Part shown: positions 11,542 to 21,632 of the stretch, piece after piece
How the letters are laid out: each line of letters opens with the position of its first letter
Numbering within the stretch: position 1 is the first letter of the stretch
Assembly (NCBI GenBank): GCA_024516155.1
Contig: JAJJXM010000019.1
Location: forward strand, 558,001 to 622,000
Source: Pyronema omphalodes
Lineage: Eukaryota > Ascomycota > Pezizomycetes > Pezizales > Pyronemataceae
DNA length: 64,000 bases
Reading direction: 5' to 3'
Notes under the pieces: model-generated
Told to the model about the DNA's origin: nothing
Database searches by the model: none
What the model saw: the letters and a program-made list of their open reading frames with translations, nothing else
Made by a program: the position numbers and the translations under genes

Positions 11542-11907
11542 CAGTCGACTCGGGTTATAAGGATACTATCTATAAGAATACCCACTGTAGAAGGGTACCT
11601 ATCGCGGTCCCGACGGTTTTTGTATGGGAATTAAGGGTATCACAGTGTACTAGAATATCCTTATGAAAATGCCGAAAATTTGTATGGTACCCTTATACAG
11701 TGGGGCAGCTGGTGATGTGGCTATAGTGCAATTTGTGTGGCTATGGTGCAATTTGTGTGGCGCTAGGACTCCACTTACCTCCGCACTACCCCAGATCTGT
11801 GCATCTCGATCAATCACTCGTGCCAAGCCCCTCGGTCTTTAAGAATATACATCATATAAGGGTACACCCCTTCGGTCCCGGCGTACCCTTATAGACCGAG
11901 TCGACTG
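11542..11907. mobile_element. Tc1/mariner-like MITE, 366 bp
   Basis: The left end reads CAGTCGACTCGG and the right end is its exact reverse complement. The similarity extends inward (ATAAGG and further) with a few mismatches. TA dinucleotides flank both ends (11540-11541 and 11908-11909), as expected for Tc1/mariner insertion. Inside there are several GTACCCTT/AAGGGTAC motifs and a direct repeat of about 22 bp around GTGGCTATAGTGCAATTTGT near 11715-11760. There is no transposase frame, so it is non-autonomous. Confidence 0.75.
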
Positions 11908-12313
11908 TACACGAGAACTTCCGCTCAGATGCCAAGACCTATGTGTCTCCAAGGAGAAGTGCATATATGATGCTTATGCACTTCATTTTAAATTTTTTAT
12001 AACTCCGGAGAATTTCTCTATACGTTTTTCTACATGAGTCCGTTCTCTCAGTCATGTTTCTGGGGTTCGAGAAGATATTGTAGGCAAAAATGGGCTCTCC
12101 CTATTCCATATTCCATTTACCAACATACCATACACCATCCCACATACCCAGTCAACCCAAACCTCACCAAACCTCATCAAACCCCATCAACATCCTCCAT
12201 AATCCGCCATAATCCATCACAATCCCATATATCCCATATCCCATATCCCATATCCCCAGCCCCTACAACACCAACAAAAGTCCAAGCAAATCAACTCTAA
12301 TTATTTCTTAAAG

Positions 12314-12332
12314 CCCCCCCCCCCCCCCCCCC
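12314..12332. repeat. Poly-C run, 19 bases
   Basis: A homopolymer in intergenic DNA. Similar runs occur at 34443-34467 and 60349-60363. Exact lengths of such runs are often uncertain in assemblies. Confidence 0.8.
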
Positions 12333-13769
12333 AACCATTTCCAGCTCTTCTATAGCAAAATATCACCCGCGCCGTATTTAGGTGGCCATAGACACTATCT
12401 ATATCAATTATTTCAAGGCCCCAAAAGCTGCCTGAGAAACCTGGGAAGCCTGGAGTATTTACTCGTAGCTTATTATGTCTGATATTGTTCATGGATCGTG
12501 TATCTGATATTTAGTGACAAGCGTATATTTGGTCCACAGTAGTAATTTTGGTGATGTTGATATGGATATGGACAGGAATATATAGACCCAGTAGGGAGTC
12601 TAGGAAGGAATGCAGAAAGGAGAACGGCGAAGATAGGTGTACCATACATAAGTAATGTGTTTCGTGTAAGCTTAAGACAACAAAAAATTGGGGGTTCTAA
12701 GACTAAGGCGTAAGCTCTGGGAGAAATAGGGTACAAAAGATTGAGTAATACATCAACTGCAGTACTTTCGATTTTTAACTTTCAAGTGAAATAGATGGGA
12801 AAAATTCTGTAGGGGAACTACTTTAGATTAGGCGGAGAGCTTTTGCAACGCCTACAGATAACTTGGTACAGCATTACAAATAATAACAACAGGATATTGT
12901 TCACACCAATAACAGTGGCCGAAAGCCCCACCTATACTGCTGCCCCTAGGAGCTTTTTGGAGGCTGAAACGATTTGCATGGCTGAAGTGAAAACAGGGCA
13001 TCGCATCGCCCTTGGGCTATTGATTAGCTCAACTCCTAAGGACTTTCGACTGGGTTCATTCAGCAGAAGTGAGCCTAGGATTTTTGTTGCGGGTATTCAT
13101 CTAGAAGTTGGCTTGCAGTGCATCACATGGAGCCATAACTTGGCAGTTTCAAAGAGCTTCTGCAGCTTGCAGCTTGGAAAAATCACCGGCACAAATTTTA
13201 GTATGAACAATATCAGCAATCCATTGCATGCCATATGTAAAAACAAGCCCAGAAGGTAAAAATAAAAGCAGCGTACGGGACGACAAGACACAAAACACAA
13301 ACAAACAAACCCTTTTTGCAAGACGGCGACAATCAAACCACTCCAAACGCCTTTAGACAGACACTGGTCATGGTGGAGTCGCACATCGAAGCAGTGCAAA
13401 TCCAATAATGGTTTACAAAATTGGATTGCGCCTCCCATTTCTCTATGCCAGTGTGCGTGCCTTCCCAAGGAACCATAAAAGCAAAATAAAGTGCACCTAT
13501 TAACTCCTGTGGTATTCCCTCTATTGAAACCAATGAATCCCCTTCGATCGACAAAAGCTTAGAAAATAAACTCCCACTGGTAAATAGGTTAGCCAGCCTC
13601 CACATCAACAAACCACCAGCTCACCTACTTACACCCATCAGAATCTACCTGATGTAGCCAGTAAAAATTCATAATCATACAACGGTAAGGATTGCGGATT
13701 GATAGATGATTTCCTTTTACGTTTAATCCAATACCATATGATAGCATAATCGTCGTTTACCCAGACCCC

Positions 13770-15140
13770 CTAAGCGTGGATGTCGTCGGGAACTTCACTC
13801 GCAGTACCACCGTCGTTTTCCTTCCATTGCCAGGTAAGGTACTTCCAGTTTAGATCCGGACGCCAGAATAGACCGTGGCCAAGTCCCCGACCAACGTCTC
13901 CAAATAGAGCACCTGTCTTGACCATGCGATGTTCAAATACGACGATGCCAACTCGACTGTGTAACAAGGCCATCGAGCACATTACACAGGGCTCATGGGT
14001 GAGGTACACCTGCATGTTGTGGCAGAGATATCCAGCAGATTCCTTATCGTGTTCCTTCTCCTTGTCCTTGTCTTTCATCTCTTCGCGGCCCTCAAGAGTT
14101 TCCATGGTGTTGCTATTAAGGAATACGGCCTCAGTCTCCGTCAAGGCTGAAATTTGGTTATCGGGCGCAACAGAGATACCTCTCTCCAGTCTCTTCTGCG
14201 CAACCATCTCAACCAATCTCATGACAGCGTGATCTAATGGGTTGCACCAGGCTCTACCTTCGACATTGCGCAATCTGGCATCACCGGCAGCGGCAATAAC
14301 GTCGCCAGAGTCCGGGTTGACAATGACGGCTCCACAGGCGTGTCCGACACCAGCGTCCGCGACTTCCTGGGCAACCTTGCGAGCCATGGCCATATATTCT
14401 GAAGCCCTTGTAAGTTTTGCTGCGGCATTTTCGACCAATGAGGGGTGTGGTCCAAAGGGATTGCCGCGCTTGTAGACCGTGGGCCAGTACTTCTTAGTCC
14501 ATTCCTCGCTCTGTTCCGGCGAGGTGGGCATGTTTGCTGGCACAGTGATAATGGAGACTTGTGGTCGCGGTGTAATGGGTCTGCCGTGTTTGCGCTGGAA
14601 CGGCGAGGTCTTTGCGACGATATTTGCGATTTGCTGCACAGGAGCTCTGTCCGCCTGACACACCATAATGTAAAGCATTGATTGTTCTGGTGGGAATTGT
14701 GTAGGCGGAAGATTAGCAGCTATAGAGGCGGGAATATAAGCCGGCTTTGACAGGCGGCGGAGGTGCTGGAGCTCATGTTGGGGAACGACTTCGCGGAGAG
14801 CTGCAATTACTTCGTTCGCAGTTTTCGCAGGGATCGGGAGTATGTAAACATTGACTGGAAAGCTTAAATGTTAGAAAAGAAACACGTAAATAGAGGGAAA
14901 GCAAAAAAGACCTGTTTGCAAGCTGGACCTAATCTCAGCATGCGTCTTCAGCGGGTGAAGAACTCCTGTTGGTTTGGGAGGCATCGGCAGGATTCTTCTG
15001 CGAGGAAAGACTAGAGGTAATGCTGGTTCGATGAAGAAGCGCTTCCCGACTGGTCTGTGGATTTTGGGTGTGGGTGTGGCGGGGTAGCTCATCGGTCTAG
15101 CCGTGTTGGCGGGTAGCGTTGCACACTCCATGGGTGGCAT
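13770..15140 (-). CDS. TAD3: tRNA-specific adenosine-34 deaminase subunit Tad3-like (ADAT3)
   Basis: Exons 15140-14912 and 14854-13770 give 437 residues. The intron is 57 nt, with a CTAAC branch point and CTTTCCAG acceptor but an unusual GTCTTT donor. With the catalytic subunit Tad2, this family converts wobble adenosine to inosine in tRNAs. The cytidine-deaminase fold is clear: zinc ligands at His285 (in NPLDHAVMRLV) and at Cys366 and Cys369 (in THEPCVMCSMALLHSR). The catalytic Glu expected after His-Ala is Val287, the defining pseudo-catalytic change of Tad3 against Tad2. The N-terminal half is the variable ADAT3 extension. A charged KDKDKEKEHDKE insert precedes the C-terminal zinc motif. 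It lies head-to-tail with the QTRT2-like gene, which also modifies wobble base 34. Confidence 0.9.
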
Positions 15141-15843
15141 GATTATGTAAGAAAATTAAAGGGCAGGAAGGCGAAAGTATGGAATTTCTCGAATGCTACC
15201 TGAGCAAATGGTTGAAGCAAGAAAAGTGTGGGGTTCGAACAAAAAGAAGATGTCTTTCACGAGAGTAGACGAAGTCTAGCCCCGGATGGGTCCAACGGTG
15301 AGTGAGAATGACCGAAGTAAGTAATGGATCCTATTGTTGTATCTTTCGATTAAAGACAAGTAAGTCTTGACGAGAGAGTTGGCGGTCCAGAGGCTTCCTT
15401 CAAAATGGTGGAGATGGGGGTTGGTGTGGGTTGTTGAACAAGAGGACGGTGGTTGGTGGTTTGTTTAAGTAGAAGTGGAAGAAGACGGTTTGCTCGAGCT
15501 CGACCGACGGAAGCAGCAGCGGCGGTAGCAGCAGCAGAAGCAGCAGCAGAGGATGGGTGGAAGGCATGTTGCACGTCAGATGGGAATTTATATAGAGAAC
15601 TTGACCACTTCCACCCTTTGGTGGGTTAACTTTCTATTCCACCCAGGGTTGTATCTTCTTTATTTCTCATATGGGAACGGGTATCAGGACAACAGTCCCA
15701 CCGTTGAGCAGACAACACACTCGGCAAGTTAAATTTAATAGTTATTTGAATTGCAGAACACACAGTATCAAACCATATAACCGTCGCTAAATGTATTAAA
15801 GTGTAATCCTAGATGCTTATATAACTTCCGAAACACCCATTGT
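15141..15843. other. Intergenic spacer between TAD3-like and QTRT2-like genes
   Basis: This 0.7 kb should contain the TAD3-like promoter and the QTRT2-like 3' UTR. The Ala-rich frame at 15350-15574 (minus) comes from GCAGCA-type repeats near 15505-15550, and I do not call it a gene. Confidence 0.5.
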
Positions 15844-17543
15844 TCAAATCTTTTTCTCTGCGAATCCGACATCCTCCATCTCCACCGCATCCATATCCGG
15901 CGGCAAATCTGCCTCTTCAAGCCTCTCTTTTCTGTCTCCACCAGGCCTCGTAAACTTTCCAAATACCTTTGCATTCTTTCTAGGGCCAGCTGTTGTCTTA
16001 AATTGGTACCCTCTCAATCTGTTGTGTAACTAGTCAGCCTTATCCCATGACATTTCTTAACGGCAGGCCGCAGCCTTATGCATAAAGCAATAAACAAGAG
16101 AAGCAAAGTCAGTGGGTAGGTACCTCGGGCCCTCTCCTGTCTTCTTCGGCATCTCATCTTCGTATACTCTTTTGAAAACTTCGCAATCCTGTTCAAACGT
16201 GCCCTTTTCAATACTCCCCCTCACACCCTCAAAGAACCGTTCCACCACATGCATATTATGAATCTGTAACAAAACCCATGCCGTCATCTCCTTGGCATTG
16301 AGTAGGTGAGCCACAAAAGCTCGATGATGTTTCTTACAAGCATAACAGTCACAGCCCTCTGCCAATGGTCGCAGATCCGTTTGATACCTTTCGTTATCCC
16401 AGAAATTATATCCCAACTGCTTTCTTACCGCTCCGCCTGTTACCTCCGTATGGGCAGATTCTTCTTGCCCAGTCTTCGAGGTATTTGTAGGGAAACAAAA
16501 ATCCAATGCAATCCCCGCATCCGTAGCCTCATTAGGAAACACGGCAGTGAAAAGATCCGTTCCTCTTCCCACCGCCTCCAAAACCTTCTGCGGCGTCCCA
16601 CAATCCCTCAACAAAACCCTAAGCATACTTTGCAATCCCTCTGGAAGATCCACTGCAACTTGATCGTCATAAACCGCCAACCCTGCAAGCTGTTCCTGAT
16701 GCTCTTCCAGGAAATCAAAATACAGTCTCTGAATCTCCGCATCCACTGGTAACACTGGAGCCAGAATCGGTACCGGTGTCCGGCCAGCATCACTGACATC
16801 ACTGTTATTCCTCATCCTTAATAAAGCCCCAAACCAATTCTCCATCCTCTCAACCATCTTCTCTCTCCTAGCTTTTCCAGGGGCGTGAGACGGAATATCC
16901 ACGATTCCCACAGCGGCATCCGGAGATAGATGCGAGATCATTTTATGGTAATCATTCACTTCCAGAGTTCGGAACCCAACGCTGGTTAGGATACCGATGC
17001 TGTGGTCTGTGTTTGTTGCTGGAGCTGGAACCGGGGGACATCGGCGGGGTGCGAGGAGCTGGAAACTCCTTATTGGGTGGGAAGTGAAGGCGCGGAGACG
17101 ACCGGCGGGGATGTTGGCGGGGCTTGAGGTGTTGTTAAAGTGCTGGCCCGATTCTGGTTGATCAAAGATCGAGGGAAGGGGTTTTTCGATAACTGAAGTT
17201 GGGTCAGAATAGCTAGAGATTGGGGAAGCTAAGCTCGCTGAGCTCGATAATAGCAGGGAAACCTACAGTCTTCAATAGCAACATACACACCGGGAATCTT
17301 TGTATGGTCTCTAAGATTATCTTGCGACAGATGTGGGACGACACCTCTTGAGCTTGGAGCAATGAAGTTTGGGGTGTGAATCTTTCCAGATCTAGTAATA
17401 AGTTGACCTAATCTTGCACAGGTTGTTACAGCTTGCGGCGGGGTAGCTAGGAGTTTGAAAGAAAACATTGCCGTAAGGTGAGTTATCGAAATATCTAAAT
17501 CATCCGGGTGAACTGAAGCTCCAATTTCCTTTGGGACCGTCAT
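15844..17543 (-). CDS. QTRT2: Queuine tRNA-ribosyltransferase accessory subunit 2 (QTRT2-like)
   Basis: Exons 17543-17267, 17192-16124 and 16018-15844 give 506 residues. The introns are 74 and 105 nt, both with CTGAC branch points. The family pairs with catalytic QTRT1 to replace guanine-34 by queuine in GUN-anticodon tRNAs, often at the mitochondrial surface. The TGT fold is shown by the N-terminal GQLITRSGKIHTPNFIAPSS strand, GRGTDLFTAVFPNEA, and the zinc site GCDCYACKK (Cys373, 375, 378) with His404 in LQIHNMH. The start is chosen at the first ATG in a compact TGT-like N-terminus. The last exon adds RGYQFKTTAGPRKNAKVFGKF and an acidic tail. Finding QTRT2 implies that this fungus salvages queuine; the catalytic partner is not in the window. 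Confidence 0.88.
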
Positions 17544-17848
17544 TGTATCGTCTATATTTCGGTTCCGTATAGCGGACTATGGCATCTATCTGTAAGCTAT
17601 TAGCATTAGTTGAAGCTTACACCACTGGAGCTCCATCTGGCATCACTAGACAGCAGGGGTGTCGGCTTAGTCGGCTTGGTCTGCGGCCATGATCAACCGT
17701 CATGGGGTATCAGCGGGGCTAGAAGAAAAAGCCGGGTAAATCCCAGATCACCTCACGACAGGCCAGTTCCGGACCACCGCGGTTTAGAGTGTTCACGACT
17801 CGCGATATCGATACGCAATCTCCTCTCTCTTCTATACAGCACAAAAAA

Positions 17849-18321
17849 ATGGCGTCTACTATTGTTGGATGGGCGGCTTTCGGTAAGTGAGTCCCTATCT
17901 TGATTTTCCAATTCTTCCGTTGCTATACCCACCGATCTACGAGTTCCCGATTCCTACATCTTGAGATATTTCGAGCCCCGCGCCCCGCGCGTAGACCGCA
18001 AAAATGAACCAATGCAACCGCGAAGAAAGAAGAAGAAGCGCCAAATCTACGAAGAAACACCGGCTGATTGGTTCTACAGGAGGGCTCGTCCGTATGTGGC
18101 AGCTCGGAATTGAGATGCGACCCATCTGGTCTAAGCAGACCGCAATCGGTTACCCAATCTTCATGACTATCGCCGGAGGTGTCGGTTACTATTTGAAGGG
18201 TGTTGAGGAGCGCCAGGATGCTCTTTTGGAGGAGCGCAAGCAGAAGCTTTTGGAGAAGCGGGCTAGATACATGGCGAAGAAGGAGGCTACTTCAGAGGAG
18301 GCCGGAATTGGTCACCACTGA
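17849..18321 (+). CDS. Small single-span mitochondrial protein, possible complex I 14-kDa-type accessory subunit
   Basis: Exons 17849-17882 and 18080-18321 give 91 residues. The 197-nt intron has a GTAAGT donor, a CTGAT branch and a CTACAG acceptor. The protein reads MASTIVGWAAF, then GGLVRMWQLGIEMRPIWSK, a hydrophobic span (IGYPIFMTIAGGVGYYL) and a charged helical tail (ERQDALLEERKQKLLEKRARYMAKK). This layout, with Trp-Gln-x-Gly-Ile-Glu-Met-Arg-Pro, resembles fungal proteins annotated as NADH:ubiquinone oxidoreductase 14-kDa subunit. I assign that by memory of the family, not by a search. It is divergently transcribed from the QTRT2-like gene across about 305 bp. Confidence 0.6.
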
Positions 18322-18789
18322 AGAAAGGTTGGGGAGCGGGAATGTTATCTGACGGCTGGTAATGACGCTGTTGGCTAGCTATGGGATCACCTGCGGGTAA
18401 CCTATGGGAAACCTACGATTAAAGGAATGGAGTTTGTGAATAGATGGGGAATTTATGAAGGAAGCAACGAGAATATAAATATTTTCTTGTGTAAGTGCGG
18501 AACGAAGTGCTGCCAAATTTTCCTATAATGGTTTTACAAAATTACTCCCATTCATACGATATGTTGCGAGCAACGACAAGGGAATAATTGGAAATTCACG
18601 AGTCTTCACGGCTAGCCTGGCTAGTCCATAGATATTAAAGGCGATCATTTTTCCAACCAGGCGTATTAACAAACAATCAATGGATACAATTACTAATTTC
18701 AACCTACGGCCATACTATGAACCTCAATTTTGACCCACATATCACTCATTATCTACCCTGGGCCCCAGTAAATCCTCCAAAATCCCGGC
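18322..18789. other. Convergent intergenic region
   Basis: The 3' flanks of the small mitochondrial gene (plus) and the PPX1-like gene (minus) meet here. No gene seen. Confidence 0.5.
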
Positions 18790-19971
18790 CTAAGCCTTCG
18801 CCGCCTCTCCCACTTCCCTTAAACAACTCCTTAAAAGCGGCGCTACCTGCTTCCTACTCATCTCTGTTTTCTCTTGCCTCCAAGCATACCTCTTTCCCTC
18901 TTGATCCAATCTTCCCTCTCCCCACTGCTTCAAACCAAGTTCCTCGCTCCTCGCCATAACCTTCTTCACAAAACCCTCCTCCCTTCCAGCCCACAACAGC
19001 AATTCCCTCCTGAACTTCCCATCCTTCCCAGTCTCAGCCGTCATAACCGCAACCGCATCCAACCTCCTCTCTCTAGCCCACTCCTTAATCGTAGCCAAAA
19101 ACGCATCCTGCTCACCTCCCTGTTGGCAAGTCCCCACCATTTTCCCCTGCAAATACTCCAACCCTCTAACCACCGACGAGATACCAATTTTCTTTCCATT
19201 GGGTTCAATCCACTCTTTATAGTCCTTCCTCAACAAATCCCTCAACGACAAGCACTCAACATCCTGTTTCGCCGACTGAAGGGAATCATAAAAAGAATTC
19301 TTATCGAAAGCCTGCACCTGAGTAAGGACAGGAGATAAAATTTCCACCGCTTTATGATCTGCAGCTTCCATTTTTTGTCGAAGGTTAGAAGTATCAATTA
19401 ATATTGCCGCCATGGCAAGTTCCGCAATTTCCTTTGGTGGTTCCTCTGACTTGCAAAGATTGGTTATTACTAATGATGAACAACTCCCGGATTTCTGGAT
19501 TATCCGCGGAGAGGCGCCAAGGTGATACCCTTCGTCGTCGTGGTGGTCGATGATACCAGTGACTTTGTCATCTCGTAATTCGCTGACGGTGAGTTTGTTG
19601 TGGTCTACAAGGTGGATGTTTACATTTTCTGGTGGGAAGGAGAGGTAGGAAGGCTCGTCGTCGGAGCAGAGAAGGTCAGAAGGCGAGAGAGAGAGGTGTT
19701 GGAGGAGCTGGGTGAATTCGGGGCGCAGGGATAGGTCGCTACGGGGGATTTGAAGGAAGGGAATTGGGTGCTGAGGGTGAAGGTAGGCGTAGAGAAGTGA
19801 GGAGCTAAGGGAGTCGAGATCTTGGGGAGGTTAGCGGGGTGTGTAGAAGGCGCAGAAGAACCTACCGGCTGATTCGTTACCGAGGACTATGCTGATGGGG
19901 GAGGAGGATTTGTGGGCGGATATTAGGCGCGCGCGGCTGGAATGGAGGAAGGCACGGAGAGGGCTGGACAT
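18790..19971 (-). CDS. PPX1: Exopolyphosphatase, PPX1-like (DHH phosphoesterase)
   Basis: Exons 19971-19866 and 19820-18790 give 378 residues, close to yeast Ppx1. The enzyme removes terminal phosphate from polyphosphate chains. Motif I, VLGNESADLDSLSSS, is interrupted by a 45-nt intron between NESA and D. The DHH motif is GIIDHHDDEGYH, preceded by LVDHNKLT. The C-terminal DHHA2 domain spans roughly residues 180-378 (KDYKEWIEPNGKKIGISSVV and onward). Metal-binding Asp and His residues appear intact. The intron has a CTAAC branch very close to its CCCAAG acceptor. The stop of the next upstream co-oriented gene (CFD1-like) lies only about 240 bp from this start, so the promoter is short. Confidence 0.92.
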
Positions 19972-20212
19972 GTTGGGTTCGCTGGGGCTGGTGGGGTTGT
20001 TGAGGTTGTTCGTGCGGCGATGCGGGGAAGATGGCGGGGATGGATGTGACGTAATTGACGCGTTAAGGATGAGTTTAAGCGCGCTAGAGTTTGGGTGCTC
20101 CTGTGGGGTATGTGATGATCAATTTTCAGTTAAACAATAAAAAACATTCTAGATTATTTACAAAATAACACCGTACGCCAAAACCGGATATAATCTAGCC
20201 ATTCAAGCCCAT

Positions 20213-21138
20213 CTACGGATTCACCTTTGCTACCAACTGCTCAGTGATAGCATGGAATATCGGACACAACTTCGAGTTGCCGTATTGTTCCACCAGCGGT
20301 GTCTTCTTTCCCTCTTCCGATGACTGGCTCTCAATCATGAGGTTAAAGGATGGATCAATAGGGACTGCGCCAAAGAAATCAATCGAGAATTGTTCCGCCA
20401 TCTCCTTTCCTCCTCCAGACGAGAAGACATTGGTACACTCGCTGCAGTGCGGGCATACAAATCCACTCATGTTCTCCACCACACCCAAAATCTTCAACCC
20501 AACCTTTTTACAAAAGTTGATCTCCTTTCGCACATCGGCGGTAGCAATAGCTTGGGGGGTAGTGACGATAACTGCTCCGTCGGGGTTTACGGTACGCATC
20601 TGTTCGGCGAGGGAGATGTGTTCGTCGGAAGTTCCTGTTCTTGTCAGCTATATTGTAAGCGGTACCTCAGAATTTCAGCATACCTGGAGGAGTATCAATC
20701 AACAGGTAATCCAGCTCCCCCCAGACGACATCAGTCATGAACTGCTTCACCATAGCTGTTTTCTTGGGACCTCTCCACACCACGGCATCACCACGATCGC
20801 GTAGTAAGAAACCAAGACTCATACAGCTGATTGAGCCGCCGTTTTCTGAGGGGGTGCCGATAGAAACTGGTGTCCATCCTCCCCGTCCCTGCGTGACTTT
20901 CTTATCCTCTACATTGAACATCCTCGGGATGTTAGGGCCTGTAAGATCCACATCCAAGACTCCGACCTTGTGACCGCGGCGCGCGAGCGATAGTGCAAGT
21001 TGTACGGTTACTGAAGATTTCCCGACACCTCCTTTGCCGGAGAGGACCTTTTGGGTATCAGCGACACAGCACAGTGGAGAGTGCAGACGGCGGGGTACAT
21101 ACCAGCACCACATGCTTCACGCCGTCGAGTTGGGACAT
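20213..21138 (-). CDS. CFD1: Cytosolic Fe-S cluster assembly factor Cfd1/NUBP2-like
   Basis: Exons 21138-21103, 21047-20684 and 20634-20213 give 273 residues; the introns are 55 and 49 nt. This is a Mrp/NBP35-family P-loop NTPase. With Nbp35 it forms the scaffold that builds 4Fe-4S clusters for cytosolic and nuclear proteins. The deviant Walker A is [13 protein letters not shown], right after the first intron. Also visible are [16 protein letters not shown], the switch [13 protein letters not shown] (split by intron 2) and the cluster-bridging CPHC in [19 protein letters not shown]. It lacks the N-terminal four-cysteine ferredoxin-like motif of Nbp35, which identifies it as Cfd1 rather than Nbp35. 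It is divergent from the glucosidase II gene across about 495 bp. Confidence 0.93.
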
Positions 21139-21632
21139 GTTTATTGTACTTCGTAATTAATAAATCGTAAAGTGCTGATGTACCGTGGAGCAGAAACGGT
21201 TACGAAGGTAAAAGTCAGAAATAAAGCTTCGTCTTCTGTTCTGGAATTGGTAATTGCTTCACCACCCCTTCAGCTTATCAATCACTTCACCCCACCACCG
21301 CCAAAGCAGCTCGCCACAAAAAAAGAGCTGCCGGGAGCTAAAACTCAACATCCCTGTAAGCCGAGTGATGGGTTAGGGTTTTAGGTTTCCGTAGCTTAAT
21401 TGTCCCTGGCGGTGGTTGCAGCTTCGAAGGGACACCTTGCCGGAAGCTGGTTTCGCCAAAACAAATCCGCCCAACTCGAATTTCGAAACAGAAACCGCCC
21501 GAGCTCAGACCCCGAGTCAATTCGCCAACGGGGATTCCAACGGTTCCGAATTCGAAGAAACAAAACAGAAGCTCCAGAAGCTACTCATACAATAAACGCG
21601 CCGGTGAAGCCCGGACAAATCAATAGCTTCGG
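21139..21632. promoter_or_regulatory. Bidirectional promoter region, CFD1-like / glucosidase II
   Basis: A 494-bp spacer between divergent starts. It must hold both promoters. I see no strong TATA box and no other gene. Confidence 0.5.

Larger units (their letters stand above)
10348..13769. other. Intergenic, no supported gene apart from a MITE
   Basis: The stretch contains the secreted-protein promoter, the MITE at 11542-11907, simple CCATATCCCATATCCC repeats near 12230-12260 and a 19-base poly-C run at 12314-12332. Overlapping frames at 12843-13259 (plus), 13097-13468 and 13333-13611 (minus) have no recognisable domain, and I do not call them genes. Confidence 0.5.

Noticed and set aside
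12843..13611. Overlapping frames of 92-138 codons on both strands
   Set aside because: No domain, no splice signals linking them, and strands contradict each other.
15350..15574. Ala-rich 74-codon frame upstream of the TAD3-like gene
   Set aside because: It arises from GCA/GCG trinucleotide repeats in the presumed 5' leader or promoter.
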